A DNA stretch of 64,000 nt from an uncultured Eggerthella sp. (GTDB lineage Bacteria; Actinomycetota; Coriobacteriia; Coriobacteriales; Eggerthellaceae), in contig URBX01000004.1 of the NCBI GenBank assembly GCA_900546175.1, positions 62,001 through 126,000 on the forward strand, written 5' to 3'. Below are positions 1-8,428 of this stretch, piece after piece. The notes below the pieces were generated by a model that saw only the letters and a program-made list of their open reading frames with translations, had not been told where the DNA came from and searched no databases. A program made the translations under genes and the position numbers. Numbering within the stretch: the stretch's first letter is position 1; every line of letters starts with the position of its first letter.

Positions 1-338
1 GTTGGACCAAGGCAAAAACCATGGTCATGACGGTCATTCATGCGCATAAGTTCTGGGCCATAATCATCCCAGCGACCGCTTTCGTGCCACAACTCTGCTG
101 GCTGTAAGGCAGGCATGAGAATTTCCTGTGCGCCTTTTGCGTTCATTTCTTCACGCACAATATTTTCAATCTTTGAGAGAACACGCATGCCCAAAGGTAA
201 GAAGGAATACACACCTGATGCAACCTTGCGAATCATACCTGCGCGAACCAACAAAATATGGCTTGCGATTTCAGCATCTACCGGATTCTCTTTTAATGTT
301 GGAGCGTATGTCTCACTCAAACGAATCATTTTCGTCAT
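1..338 (-). CDS. proS: Prolyl-tRNA synthetase, N-terminal part (cut by window edge)
   Basis: The first 112 or so codons of a class II aminoacyl-tRNA synthetase that charges tRNA-Pro in the cytoplasm. The reading frame starts MTKMIRLSETYAPTL and contains the family's typical early segments: the ILLVRAGMIRKVASGVYSFLPLG stretch (seen in two parts), then EEMNAKGAQEILMP and the WHESGRWDDYGPELMR region that forms part of motif 1/2. The rest lies beyond base 1. The ATG at 338 overlaps the TGA of ispG in an ATGA arrangement, so translation is probably coupled. A second ATG at 329 (MIRL) is an alternative start. The pairing ispG-proS at the end of the dxr-rseP cluster is common in bacteria. Identity is confident despite the truncation. 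Confidence 0.93.
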   Translation of the reverse strand, partial: MTKMIRLSETYAPTLKENPVDAEIASHILLVRAGMIRKVASGVYSFLPLGMRVLSKIENIVREEMNAKGAQEILMPALQPAELWHESGRWDDYGPELMRMNDRHDHGFCLGP

Positions 339-1411
339 AGTCTTCCAATCTCTTCCATCAAGGTCTCAACAATATCCTCTTCTTTAACCTTTCGCAAGGT
401 TTCTCCATGGGAAAAAATTACTCCCACACCATCACCGCAAGCTACTCCAATATCAGCACTTGCTGCTTCACCGGGGCCATTAACAACACATCCCATTACG
501 GCAACCTGGATAGGTTGAGAAACAGAAGATAATCTTACTTCAATTTCTTTTGCAAGAGCAATTAAATCAACCTTACAACGGCCACAGGTAGGACATGAGA
601 TAAGTTCAGGATTTCGACGACGCAATCCAAGAGCTCCTAGAAGTGCCCAACAGGCTCGTATTTCTTCAAGTGGATCATCGGTTAGGGATATACGCATGGT
701 ATCACCAATACCTTCCTCAAGAAGGATTCCCAGACCACTTGCAGATTTTACCAAGCCTTGAAATAGCGTTCCCGCTTCAGTAACACCAATATGAAGAGGA
801 ATTTGCGGAATTCGCTGCGATAATAAACGATAGGTTTCAACCGTTGTTACTACGTCATGAGCTTTTGCCGAAACCACAATATCCCTAAACCCGTTCGCTT
901 CAAAAAACTCCACATATCCTACTGCGGATTCTGCCAGTTTTTCAGGCAGTGTTAAATCGGTACGCTTGGATATTTCATTATCTAATGAGCCAGCATTAAC
1001 GCCAATTCGAATAGGAATACCCGCATTTTTTGCTGCCTGGAGCACCGGTATTGTTTTTTGAAGCCCTCCAATATTGCCCGGATTGATACGTAGTTTCGAA
1101 GCGCCTCTTTTTGCTGCTTCGATAGCAATCTCTGCACTGAAATGAATATCAGCTACAACAGGAAGACATGATTTTTCGCAAATTTCTTGGAAGTAATCAA
1201 GGTCAGCCTTTGACGGAATTGCAATACGAATCACTTCGCATCCCGCTTCAGCAAGTCTATTTATTTGATTGATATTCTCCTGAACTTGATTTAAAGGAAG
1301 GTTGAGCATGGACTGAACCACACAAGGGTTTCCTTTGCCCATCACCACATTTCCAACAGACACTTCTCGCGTAATCTGATGGGGTTTTTTATTATTTGAA
1401 GTAGTAGTCAT
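335..1411 (-). CDS. ispG: 4-hydroxy-3-methylbut-2-enyl diphosphate synthase (GcpE)
   Basis: Iron-sulfur enzyme of the MEP isoprenoid pathway that converts 2-C-methyl-erythritol 2,4-cyclodiphosphate to HMBPP. A TIM-barrel N-terminal part (QSMLN, VADIHF, LRINPGNIGG) is followed by the C-terminal domain with the cysteines of the [4Fe-4S] cluster in SCPTCGRCKVD and GCVVNGPGEA. The length (358 aa) is normal for the short bacterial form. I chose the ATG at 1411 (MTTTSNN), which lies just after the rseP stop and has a TGGGG ribosome-binding site inside the end of rseP. An in-frame TTG at 1423 would overlap rseP and looks less likely. The gene ends in an ATGA overlap with proS. With dxr two genes upstream it marks this as a MEP-pathway operon. 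Confidence 0.96.
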   Translation of the reverse strand: MTTTSNNKKPHQITREVSVGNVVMGKGNPCVVQSMLNLPLNQVQENINQINRLAEAGCEVIRIAIPSKADLDYFQEICEKSCLPVVADIHFSAEIAIEAAKRGASKLRINPGNIGGLQKTIPVLQAAKNAGIPIRIGVNAGSLDNEISKRTDLTLPEKLAESAVGYVEFFEANGFRDIVVSAKAHDVVTTVETYRLLSQRIPQIPLHIGVTEAGTLFQGLVKSASGLGILLEEGIGDTMRISLTDDPLEEIRACWALLGALGLRRRNPELISCPTCGRCKVDLIALAKEIEVRLSSVSQPIQVAVMGCVVNGPGEAASADIGVACGDGVGVIFSHGETLRKVKEEDIVETLMEEIGRL

Positions 1412-1413
1412 TT

Positions 1414-2472
1414 TTAGCCCCAATTACCAAAAATAAACCGTTGAACGTCTTGATTAACCATAACCACAAACAGCAGTAAAAACAACGCCATTCCTACTGT
1501 TGAAGCTACGTTTTGCGCTTTAATTGAAACGTTTTTTCTTGTAACTTTTTGCACAATTTCGATAACGAACTTTCCTCCATCAAGAGGAGGGATAGGTAAC
1601 GCATTCATTAAACCTAATGAAACTGAAATAATTGCTGAAAACGAAAGAACTGTTATAAAGCCCTGTTCAAACGCAGTTTTCGATAAAACCGCAATACCGA
1701 TAATTGAAGTGGAATTTGATACCGTATCCGCCACAGTAGCCGGATTAAAGAGCCCGAGAATTGCAACAAACACCGCACCAATATAGTTAAAACCCGCCAT
1801 TATCGACTCAATTGGAGATAAAGCATAATGAACAATCTCGCCTGTTTGAGTATTCTGCAAATCAACACCTATTACTGAATAGATGATCACGAATACCACC
1901 ATGGCATAAAGAAGATTCATGGCTGGACCGGCCAAAAGGATAATCACACGCTTTATAAAAGGGAGTGAATGATACTGTTTTTTATCCTCGGATTCGAAGA
2001 ATTCATCTAAGTCATCAATAACGTGAGAAGTGCCCATTGGCGCAGTATCAGTTTCGGGAGTTCGATAAAGATCAGCCGTGTCAGTTTTTAAAGGCCGCTT
2101 AAGCGAGCCCCATTCGCACAGCTCTTCAAGCGCTTCTTGGGCTTGCTCTTCGCTCAAAGAGAAGGCTGCTTGAACCTCTTCAAGAGAAACAGTGCCGTGA
2201 GTATAGGCATACCCAAGTATTTCCTTCAAATAAGGAATCTCGCGCTTCGGTGTCATACCGCACACCATAGCATACCCGCCTAGAGGAATTGCAGTTACCC
2301 CAAAACGGGTCCCCTTCCAAGAAAAACCAAGGTTTGGACCAGGAAGACCTAACATAAATTCAGTGACTCGAACACCAAAAGCACGCGCAGTCAAGAAATG
2401 ACCGCCTTCATGAATAAAAACAAGCACGCTCAAAATAATGAGACAGCATACTATCGAAATTAAAGCATCCAT
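1414..2472 (-). CDS. rseP: RseP-like site-2 protease (M50) with winged-helix-like insert and no visible PDZ
   Basis: Intramembrane zinc metalloprotease. The zinc-binding HEGGH is at residues 21-25 in the first membrane segment, and the second metal-ligand motif PPLDGGK sits in a late membrane segment after NALPIP. GPAMNLLYA (about 182-190) is the family's conserved membrane segment. Family members of this size normally carry a PDZ domain between membrane segments 2 and 3. Here the stretch after IIYSVIGVDL is short and runs into SPIESIMAGFNYIGAV with no PDZ-like sequence. Instead about 90 residues (74-165) are inserted in the first loop: several helices (LEEVQAAF, EEQAQEALEELCEWG) and a wing-like KRPLKTDTADLYRTP, resembling a winged helix, followed by an acidic linker. 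The role is inferred as cleavage of a membrane regulator or leftover signal peptides; the substrate is unknown. It lies between dxr and ispG. Confidence 0.88.
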   Translation of the reverse strand: MDALISIVCCLIILSVLVFIHEGGHFLTARAFGVRVTEFMLGLPGPNLGFSWKGTRFGVTAIPLGGYAMVCGMTPKREIPYLKEILGYAYTHGTVSLEEVQAAFSLSEEQAQEALEELCEWGSLKRPLKTDTADLYRTPETDTAPMGTSHVIDDLDEFFESEDKKQYHSLPFIKRVIILLAGPAMNLLYAMVVFVIIYSVIGVDLQNTQTGEIVHYALSPIESIMAGFNYIGAVFVAILGLFNPATVADTVSNSTSIIGIAVLSKTAFEQGFITVLSFSAIISVSLGLMNALPIPPLDGGKFVIEIVQKVTRKNVSIKAQNVASTVGMALFLLLFVVMVNQDVQRFIFGNWG

Positions 2473-2507
2473 ATATAGTTCAGTGTTCCATCAATTCAAC
2501 AACAGCA

Positions 2508-3665
2508 CTATGCCTTAAAGGCTTTTTCTATATACTTGCGAGCATACTCTCGCGCCCACGCATCTACCTGCATCAACTGCTCGATACTTTGTACAGTTTC
2601 TACCTGAGCAGCTTCCATGGTTTTTTCAATTACTTCAGCAATGCCTAAATAAGGACATTGCTCTGCTAAAAATGCCGCAACTGCAACTTCGTTAGCGGCA
2701 TTCATTACACAAGGAAGCGTTCCTCCTTGCGTGCCCGCCTTGATTGCAAGAGCTAAGCAGGCAAAGGTTTCCGTATCAGGCGCTTCAAACTCTAGCGAAC
2801 CAAGTTTTCTAAAATCAAGAGGTTCAACAGGAGCATCCCATCGATCGGGGTAGCTTAAAGAAAACTGAATAGGAATACGCATATCGGTTGTTCCTAAATG
2901 AGCCTTAACCGATCCATCAGTAAACTCAACCATTGAATGAATAGCACTCTGAGGTTGAACTACCACCTCAATTTTTTCGTAAGGCATATTAAAGAGATGA
3001 TGGGCTTCAATAACTTCAAGTCCTTTATTCATTAGAGTCGAAGAATCGATTGAAATTTTTGGACCCATATTCCAAGTAGGATGCGCCAACGCCTGAGCAG
3101 GAGTAATCTCTTTTAGATCCTCTTTCTTTTTTCCGCGAAACGGACCACCCGAAGCGGTAATCCAAAGCTTTTCAACTTCTTGTGCCTGCTCTCCTAACAA
3201 GCACTGATAAATTGCACCGTGCTCGGAATCGATAGGAAGAAGGGTGTCAGGAGTAGACATTGGCATAAGTAAGTCTCCTCCTACTACCAAAGATTCCTTG
3301 TTAGCAAGTGCAAGCTTTTTACCTGCTTTAAGAGTAGCGTAGCTTGCCTGAAGACCAGCAGCACCCACAAGAGAATTAACAATCATATCTGCTTCATCAT
3401 AAAGGCATGCATCTATAAGCTTGTCGGCACCAAAGGAAATGTCCTTTCCGCGTGCAAGAGGATGAGCTAGAACTTCATCACGCAAAGATTCGTTGCCAAT
3501 AACAATCTTTTGCACTTTAAATTCTTCTGCTTGCTCTAATACCTGCTCATATCGAGAACCAGCAGCAAGAGCAACCACCGACAGCTTGTCAGAATGTCTT
3601 CTTACTACATCGAGAGTCTGTGTTCCAATTGAGCCAGTTGAGCCCAATACCACAATACGTTTCAT
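2508..3665 (-). CDS. dxr: 1-deoxy-D-xylulose 5-phosphate reductoisomerase
   Basis: Second enzyme of the MEP pathway, making 2-C-methyl-D-erythritol 4-phosphate from DXP with NADPH. The N-terminal nucleotide-binding motif GSTGSIGTQTLDVV is followed by LANKESLV, the metal-binding DSEH, the flexible-loop SGGPFR and the substrate-binding HPTWNMGPKISIDSSTLMNKG. The C-terminal helical domain carries NAANEVAV. The length of 385 aa is typical. The ATG has a strong GAGGAGGG ribosome-binding site seven bases upstream. It lies 27 bases downstream of cdsA and upstream of rseP and ispG, so isoprenoid supply is grouped with undecaprenyl diphosphate synthesis (uppS). Confidence 0.97.
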   Translation of the reverse strand: MKRIVVLGSTGSIGTQTLDVVRRHSDKLSVVALAAGSRYEQVLEQAEEFKVQKIVIGNESLRDEVLAHPLARGKDISFGADKLIDACLYDEADMIVNSLVGAAGLQASYATLKAGKKLALANKESLVVGGDLLMPMSTPDTLLPIDSEHGAIYQCLLGEQAQEVEKLWITASGGPFRGKKKEDLKEITPAQALAHPTWNMGPKISIDSSTLMNKGLEVIEAHHLFNMPYEKIEVVVQPQSAIHSMVEFTDGSVKAHLGTTDMRIPIQFSLSYPDRWDAPVEPLDFRKLGSLEFEAPDTETFACLALAIKAGTQGGTLPCVMNAANEVAVAAFLAEQCPYLGIAEVIEKTMEAAQVETVQSIEQLMQVDAWAREYARKYIEKAFKA

Positions 3666-3692
3666 AGCGCCCTCCTCATGAGAAGCATTTAA

Positions 3693-4832
3693 TTACAAAC
3701 CAAAAGGAATACATCCACCGCATATAAGCAACAATGCCGAAGATACGGTAACTAAGAACTGAGAATCACAGCGATCAAGAAGGCCTCCATGACCAGGCAT
3801 AATAGTACCCGAGTCTTTAAAGCCCGAGTTTCGTTTAATGCGACTCTCTACCAAGTCTCCCAAAACACCCAAAATGCCACAGATAAGACCAGCAACTAAT
3901 GCCTGCGCAAGAGACATATCCAAATAGGGAATATAGCAAAGCACTGCCCATATCGCCATAGAAGCAACAAGACCTGCAATAAAGCCTTCCCAGCTTTTCT
4001 TTGGCGAAATGCTTGGAGCAAGTTTATGCTTTCCAATTTTAGAACCCACTAAATAGGCAAAGGCATCATTAATCCATACGCTTGCAAAAATACCCAGCAA
4101 AAGCACACCACCCCAATAATCAGGAAGTGCTCCCTTGATGAGCATAGCGCACGACATTAATCCACCAGTATAACTAGCACCAAACAGACTTACTGATACA
4201 TCAACAATGCGAGCATGTTTCCAAAAAACATACCAAACAAGCAAACACAGAATAAAGAGCGCATACAGAATGCATACTCCTTTAAAAGAGAATAGCCACA
4301 TTCCTATAGGGAAGGCCGCAGCAAAAATCACTCCTAAAAATTCGTTTGCAACCTTAGCATCTGAATTAACCATGTAATAGAATTCGTTTGCACAAATTGC
4401 TGAAAGAACTGCTAGATAAAGCGCAGCAGATACATCACTTGCAAGAACGCAGACAACCGTTAGAAGGATATATACCGTACCCGTTCTAACTCTAACTTGC
4501 ATATCGGAAGGGTTTTTTAGTTTCTTTGGCGTCTTTTCAACGGCCTTATTTTTTATTTTTTCTCTACGAGTTTCTTCTTTATTCAAAGAGCGTGTAATGG
4601 TTTCTCCCTCTTCGTCAAAAGAATGAGAGAAGGTATGTGCTCGAGTGTTTTTTAAGACCTGAGCACTATTTGCGCTTACTTCCCCTAAAGCAGCAGCCGT
4701 AACCTTTACTTGCTCATATTCATCAATCTGGCCAGGATTAAGGTCAGAATCACTACAAAAAGTCTCGCTTTCCGAAGAAGAGCGAGAGCTTGGTGTTTGT
4801 TTGAACGATTTTCTTATTCGCGTCTCAGCCAT
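3693..4832 (-). CDS. cdsA: Phosphatidate cytidylyltransferase with hydrophilic N-terminal extension
   Basis: Integral membrane enzyme that makes CDP-diacylglycerol from phosphatidate and CTP, the branch point of phospholipid synthesis. The C-terminal CdsA signature is complete: SRIKR, then KDSGTIMPGHGGLLDRCDS with the metal-binding aspartates. There are about eight hydrophobic segments from residue 120 onward. The first 117 residues are hydrophilic, rich in Ser, Glu, Lys and Thr, and not needed by the family, whose members are usually about 260-300 aa. I chose the ATG at 4832 (MAETRIRK), which starts one base after the uppS stop. An in-frame start further upstream at 4874 would overlap uppS by 41 bases. 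The tail's role is unknown; it may be disordered. Confidence 0.93.
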   Translation of the reverse strand: MAETRIRKSFKQTPSSRSSSESETFCSDSDLNPGQIDEYEQVKVTAAALGEVSANSAQVLKNTRAHTFSHSFDEEGETITRSLNKEETRREKIKNKAVEKTPKKLKNPSDMQVRVRTGTVYILLTVVCVLASDVSAALYLAVLSAICANEFYYMVNSDAKVANEFLGVIFAAAFPIGMWLFSFKGVCILYALFILCLLVWYVFWKHARIVDVSVSLFGASYTGGLMSCAMLIKGALPDYWGGVLLLGIFASVWINDAFAYLVGSKIGKHKLAPSISPKKSWEGFIAGLVASMAIWAVLCYIPYLDMSLAQALVAGLICGILGVLGDLVESRIKRNSGFKDSGTIMPGHGGLLDRCDSQFLVTVSSALLLICGGCIPFGL

Positions 4833-4833
4833 A

Positions 4834-5613
4834 TTAAACAGCCCCATAGCGCCTTTCACGATCTTGGAATGCAATTACGGCACGCAATAAATCATATCGA
4901 TTAAAATCAGGCCACAAAACATCGGTTACATAAAACTCAGAGTAGGCAATTTGCCAGAGAAGGAAGTTGCTTACTCGCAATTCTCCTGAAGTTCGTATCA
5001 ATAAATCGGGATCAGGAATACCAGCGGTAGTAAGTCCCGATTCAAACAATTCTTCAGTCAGAGCTGGAATTTCTTGACCATTTTGACAAGCTTCTTTAAC
5101 TAAATTGACATACGCATTTACTGCGCCAAGAATTTCCTGACGTGCTCCATAATTAACTGCAACTAAAAGGGTCATTCCTGCGTTATCTTTTGTTTTTTCC
5201 CACGCCTGTTCAAAAGCCTTGCGCGTCTCTTTTGGAAGCATAGATAAATCACCGATGGTTTTTACACGGACCTGTTCTTTATGAAGCTCATCAACTTCTG
5301 CAAGCATGGTCTTGGCAAACAAATCCATAAGACCAATCACTTCTTCTTGAGGGCGCTTCCAATTTTCGGTAGAAAAGGAATAGATAGTAAGGTAGTCAAC
5401 CCCTAAATCATTAGCGGTTCGAATCGCTTCACGCACTGCTTCTATTCCTGCCTTATGACCCTTAAGTCTATTTAGGGCACGTTTTTTTGCCCAACGACCA
5501 TTACCATCCATAATAATGGCGATATGTTGAGGAATGCGCTCGGTATCGAGCGCATTAAGGTCAATATCACAAGGAACGTGTGGGAATATGTAATCAAGAG
5601 AACGACGCATCAT
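4834..5613 (-). CDS. uppS: Isoprenyl transferase / undecaprenyl diphosphate synthase
   Basis: Cis-prenyltransferase that elongates farnesyl diphosphate with isopentenyl diphosphate to make the undecaprenyl lipid carrier for cell-wall synthesis. The catalytic IMDGNGRWAKKR motif is near residue 33, followed by the helix motif YSFSTENWKRP and the IPP-binding DLLIRTSGELRVSNFLLWQ and EFYVTDVLWPDF. The length (259 aa) is normal. It lies eight bases after frr and one base before cdsA, the common uppS-cdsA pairing. Upstream MEP genes (dxr, ispG) supply its substrate, and the downstream mraY in the window uses the carrier as phosphate. Confidence 0.97.
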   Translation of the reverse strand: MMRRSLDYIFPHVPCDIDLNALDTERIPQHIAIIMDGNGRWAKKRALNRLKGHKAGIEAVREAIRTANDLGVDYLTIYSFSTENWKRPQEEVIGLMDLFAKTMLAEVDELHKEQVRVKTIGDLSMLPKETRKAFEQAWEKTKDNAGMTLLVAVNYGARQEILGAVNAYVNLVKEACQNGQEIPALTEELFESGLTTAGIPDPDLLIRTSGELRVSNFLLWQIAYSEFYVTDVLWPDFNRYDLLRAVIAFQDRERRYGAV

Positions 5614-5621
5614 AACCTCGT

Positions 5622-6179
5622 TTAGATAGACATAACCTCTGCTTCTTTAGCCTTGAAAGCCTCATCAACCTGAGCGATATATTTGTCGGTCATTTTCTGA
5701 ATTTCAGCTTCCGCACGACGCTCGTCATCTTCAGGAAGATTTTCATTCTTTACCAGTTTTTCAACTGCAGAATTCGCATCACGGCGTGCTGCACGAATAG
5801 CAACACGGGATTCTTCGGCGAAACCTTTACACTGCTTTGCTAATTCCTTACGACGTTCCTCAGTTAACGCTGGGAAAGGAAGACGAATAACCGAACCATC
5901 ATTGCTAGGAGTTACCCCAATATCAGACTTTAAAATAGCCTGCTCAATAGCACCAAGGCAGGACTTATCCCATGGCTCAATTACCAAAAGATGAGCATCA
6001 GGTGTTTTAATGCCCGCAAGCTGATTGACTGGAGTAAGAGCGCCGTAATAGTCAACCTTTACTCGATCAAGAACCATTGCACTTGCACGACCAGTGCGAA
6101 CGCCACTAAAGTTATAAGAAAGCTGTTCCATTGCATGCTGCATACGTTCTTCAGCTTTCAACAATACCTCATCTACCAT
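5622..6179 (-). CDS. frr: Ribosome recycling factor
   Basis: Cytoplasmic factor that, with EF-G, splits post-termination ribosomes. The 185-residue protein shows the family pattern: N-terminal helix MVDEVLLKAEERMQHAMEQL, RTGRASAMVLDRV, the central beta domain with YYGALTPVNQLA and the C-terminal coiled-coil domain LPFPALTEERRKELAKQ. I chose the ATG at 6179, with GAAAGGG seven bases before it. The longer frame begins with a TTG at 6194 that lies within the ribosome-binding site and would add five unsupported residues. It follows pyrH, an arrangement found across bacteria, but tsf and rpsB are not adjacent here. Confidence 0.97.
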   Translation of the reverse strand: MVDEVLLKAEERMQHAMEQLSYNFSGVRTGRASAMVLDRVKVDYYGALTPVNQLAGIKTPDAHLLVIEPWDKSCLGAIEQAILKSDIGVTPSNDGSVIRLPFPALTEERRKELAKQCKGFAEESRVAIRAARRDANSAVEKLVKNENLPEDDERRAEAEIQKMTDKYIAQVDEAFKAKEAEVMSI

Positions 6180-6248
6180 TGTTTTCCCTTTCAAAGGATC
6201 TACTTCGTTAACAAATGCGGTTAGTAATTATATGCATTGTAACTAATA

Positions 6249-6974
6249 CTATTCATCAATGCACACGGTTGTGCCAATGTTTTCTCCCTTAAGAATTCGA
6301 GCAATATTGCCTGGAACCATAAGGTCGAATACAAGAATTGGAAGATTATTGTCCATGCAAAGAGAAATAGCGGTTGAATCCATCACTTCGAGCCCGCGAT
6401 TCAATACTTCCATGTAAGAAATGCGCTCAAAGCGTTTTGCGTCTGGATTAGTAACAGGGTCGCAATCATAAATACCATCAACTTTCGTTGCTTTAATTAC
6501 ACACTCTGCATTTATTTCACACGCGCGCAATGCTGCGGTAGTATCAGTAGTGAAGTAAGGATTACCCGTACCTGCAGCAAAGATGGTAACAATACCTTTC
6601 TGGAGGTGATTAATAGCACGACGGCGAATATAAGTTTCGCAAATCTGGCGCATTTCGATTGCGCTCATAACACGCGTTGGAATGTTATGACGCTCAAACG
6701 CATCCTGCAATGCAAGAGAATTAATGCAGGTTGCTAACATGCCCATGTAGTCACCTTGTGCACGATCCATGCCGTCTGCTACGCCTGCAAGACCACGGAA
6801 GATATTGCCACCACCAACAGTAATAGCAAGCTCAACACCGTCGTTTACGATTTCTTTAATCTGAACTGCGAGCTCTTCAACTACTTTTGGATCAACACCG
6901 TATCCGTTATCGCCCATCAACGCCTCTCCCGAGAGTTTCAAAAGAACGCGCTTATATTTATAATCTGAATTCAT
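6249..6974 (-). CDS. pyrH: UMP kinase
   Basis: Phosphorylates UMP to UDP, the entry to all uridine and cytidine nucleotides; hexameric and usually controlled by GTP and UTP. The amino-acid-kinase fold is clear: KRVLLKLSGEALMG at the start, TVGGGNIFRG, CINSLALQDAFE, GTGNPYFTTDTTAALRA and KATKVDGIYDCDP, and the length of 241 aa is standard. The ATG is preceded by AGAAGGG. UDP made here feeds the UDP-sugar steps of the mur genes elsewhere in the window. The gene opens the pyrH-frr-uppS-cdsA-dxr-rseP-ispG-proS run. Confidence 0.97.
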   Translation of the reverse strand: MNSDYKYKRVLLKLSGEALMGDNGYGVDPKVVEELAVQIKEIVNDGVELAITVGGGNIFRGLAGVADGMDRAQGDYMGMLATCINSLALQDAFERHNIPTRVMSAIEMRQICETYIRRRAINHLQKGIVTIFAAGTGNPYFTTDTTAALRACEINAECVIKATKVDGIYDCDPVTNPDAKRFERISYMEVLNRGLEVMDSTAISLCMDNNLPILVFDLMVPGNIARILKGENIGTTVCIDE

Positions 6975-7082
6975 AGCTATACCCTTCTCATAACCAAGGA
7001 GCTTTTTTGGCTCTGTCTATATTAACCTAAAAGCTTTCTCTCCTTCTCCTCAGACAAAGAGAAACTCGAGAAAACAGGAGCT

Positions 7083-8261
7083 TTAAGAATCAGAACCTAG
7101 TGTAACCTGCGTAGTCTTTTCTTCTCCATCACGATAGTAGGTAACAGTAATTTGATCTCCTGGATTATGAGAACGAATTACCATTGTTGCGTAACTGCTG
7201 CTGGTAATCTTCGAATTGTCGATTTTGGTTATAACGTCGCCTTCTTTAAGACCTGCATTGTCTGCACCAGAACCAGGAACAACAGAAGTAATATAGGCAC
7301 CCGAATTTACCTTTATTCCATACTGAGCAGCATTAGCACTGTTGATGGTGTATAACGAAACTCCTAATTGAGCATGAGAAGGAGTCTCTCCCGCGATAAG
7401 CTGCTGCGCAATTCCCATAGCATAATCAACAGGAATAGCAAAACCAACACCAGAACTGCTACCAGAAGAAGACGCAATAAGCGTATTAATACCAATAAGC
7501 TTTCCATTGCTATCAACTAATGGACCACCAGAATTACCTGTGTTAATAGCCGCATCAGTCTGAATCATATTGGAATAGATTGCATCCGAATCAGATACTG
7601 CAAGAGAAGAAGTGGTTCTACTTACCGCAGATACAATACCAGTAGAAACAGACTGCTCCAAACCGTAAGGACTACCAGCAGCCATTACCCATTGTCCAGC
7701 TTTTAAATCAGAAGAGCTGCCAATTTCAATAGCCTGCAAATCAGTAGCATTGGCTTTAATAACTGCCAAGTCACTCGTTTCGTCAGTGCCTACTACGGTA
7801 GCTTCGTATTCCTGACTATTAACTGTTACACGAAGCGCATCCGCCCCTTCGATAACGTGATAATTTGTAAGAATATAGCCATCGGAAGAAATAACTACAC
7901 CCGAACCAAGAGCCGAGAGAGCCAGCTCGTCAGCTGAAGTCTTCGAGCCTGGTGCAATACCTAACACGGGAAAGGATGATTGGTTTGTATATACGTCAAT
8001 ATTTACAACGCTCGGGAGCACTTTTGCGGCAACAGCTTCTGCTAAAGTAGTGTCTTCACCATTAACTAGAATGGTTGATTCGCTCTTACTTCCCAGCTCT
8101 ACGACAGAACCAGAATTATTAATAAAGCCATAAGCCCCAAAAACTAGCACGCAGCCAATAATGGCACCCATGCATCCAAGAAGAAATGTCTTAAAAGAAC
8201 CTGTTGATTTCTTTTTTGACTCCTTAGACACCTGCTGCCCGGTAAAGTCCCTCTCATCCAT
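7083..8261 (-). CDS. HtrA/DegP-type membrane-anchored serine protease with PDZ domain
   Basis: Trypsin-like envelope quality-control protease. After a charged cytoplasmic N-terminus, one membrane segment (about residues 25-46) anchors it, so the catalytic domain should be outside the cell. The catalytic triad is visible as His135 in TNYHVIEG, Asp164 in TSDLAVIKA and Ser244 in NTGNSGGPL. A single PDZ domain covers about residues 295-385 (YGIKVNSGAYITSV, AGLKEGDVITKIDN). It resembles actinobacterial PepD/HtrA and Bacillus HtrA in layout. A GAAAGGAT ribosome-binding site precedes the ATG. It is separated from the upstream lipoprotein gene by a terminator, so it is probably its own unit. The particular paralogue (DegP, HtrA, PepD) cannot be decided from sequence alone. 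Confidence 0.93.
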   Translation of the reverse strand: MDERDFTGQQVSKESKKKSTGSFKTFLLGCMGAIIGCVLVFGAYGFINNSGSVVELGSKSESTILVNGEDTTLAEAVAAKVLPSVVNIDVYTNQSSFPVLGIAPGSKTSADELALSALGSGVVISSDGYILTNYHVIEGADALRVTVNSQEYEATVVGTDETSDLAVIKANATDLQAIEIGSSSDLKAGQWVMAAGSPYGLEQSVSTGIVSAVSRTTSSLAVSDSDAIYSNMIQTDAAINTGNSGGPLVDSNGKLIGINTLIASSSGSSSGVGFAIPVDYAMGIAQQLIAGETPSHAQLGVSLYTINSANAAQYGIKVNSGAYITSVVPGSGADNAGLKEGDVITKIDNSKITSSSYATMVIRSHNPGDQITVTYYRDGEEKTTQVTLGSDS

Positions 8262-8361
8262 CGGCTATCCTTTCAACCACTCAAAAATTATTCGATTACC
8301 ATAATCTAGTAAAGCATTTCTATGTTTATTAATAATCAGAAAAAATCATTCTGCTTTCATA

Positions 8362-8403
8362 AAAAAAGACCAGTTCATTCATATTTAGAACTGATCTTTT
8401 TTG
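8362..8403 (-). terminator. Intrinsic terminator downstream of the lipoprotein gene
   Basis: A near-perfect stem with arms AAAGACCAGTTC and GAACTGATCTTT and an eleven-base loop, flanked by A-run and T-run. It works in principle in both directions. On the minus strand it ends the lipoprotein transcript before the htrA-type gene. Confidence 0.8.
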
Positions 8404-8428
8404 TTTGTCACTATTTCAAAACAAAGGG

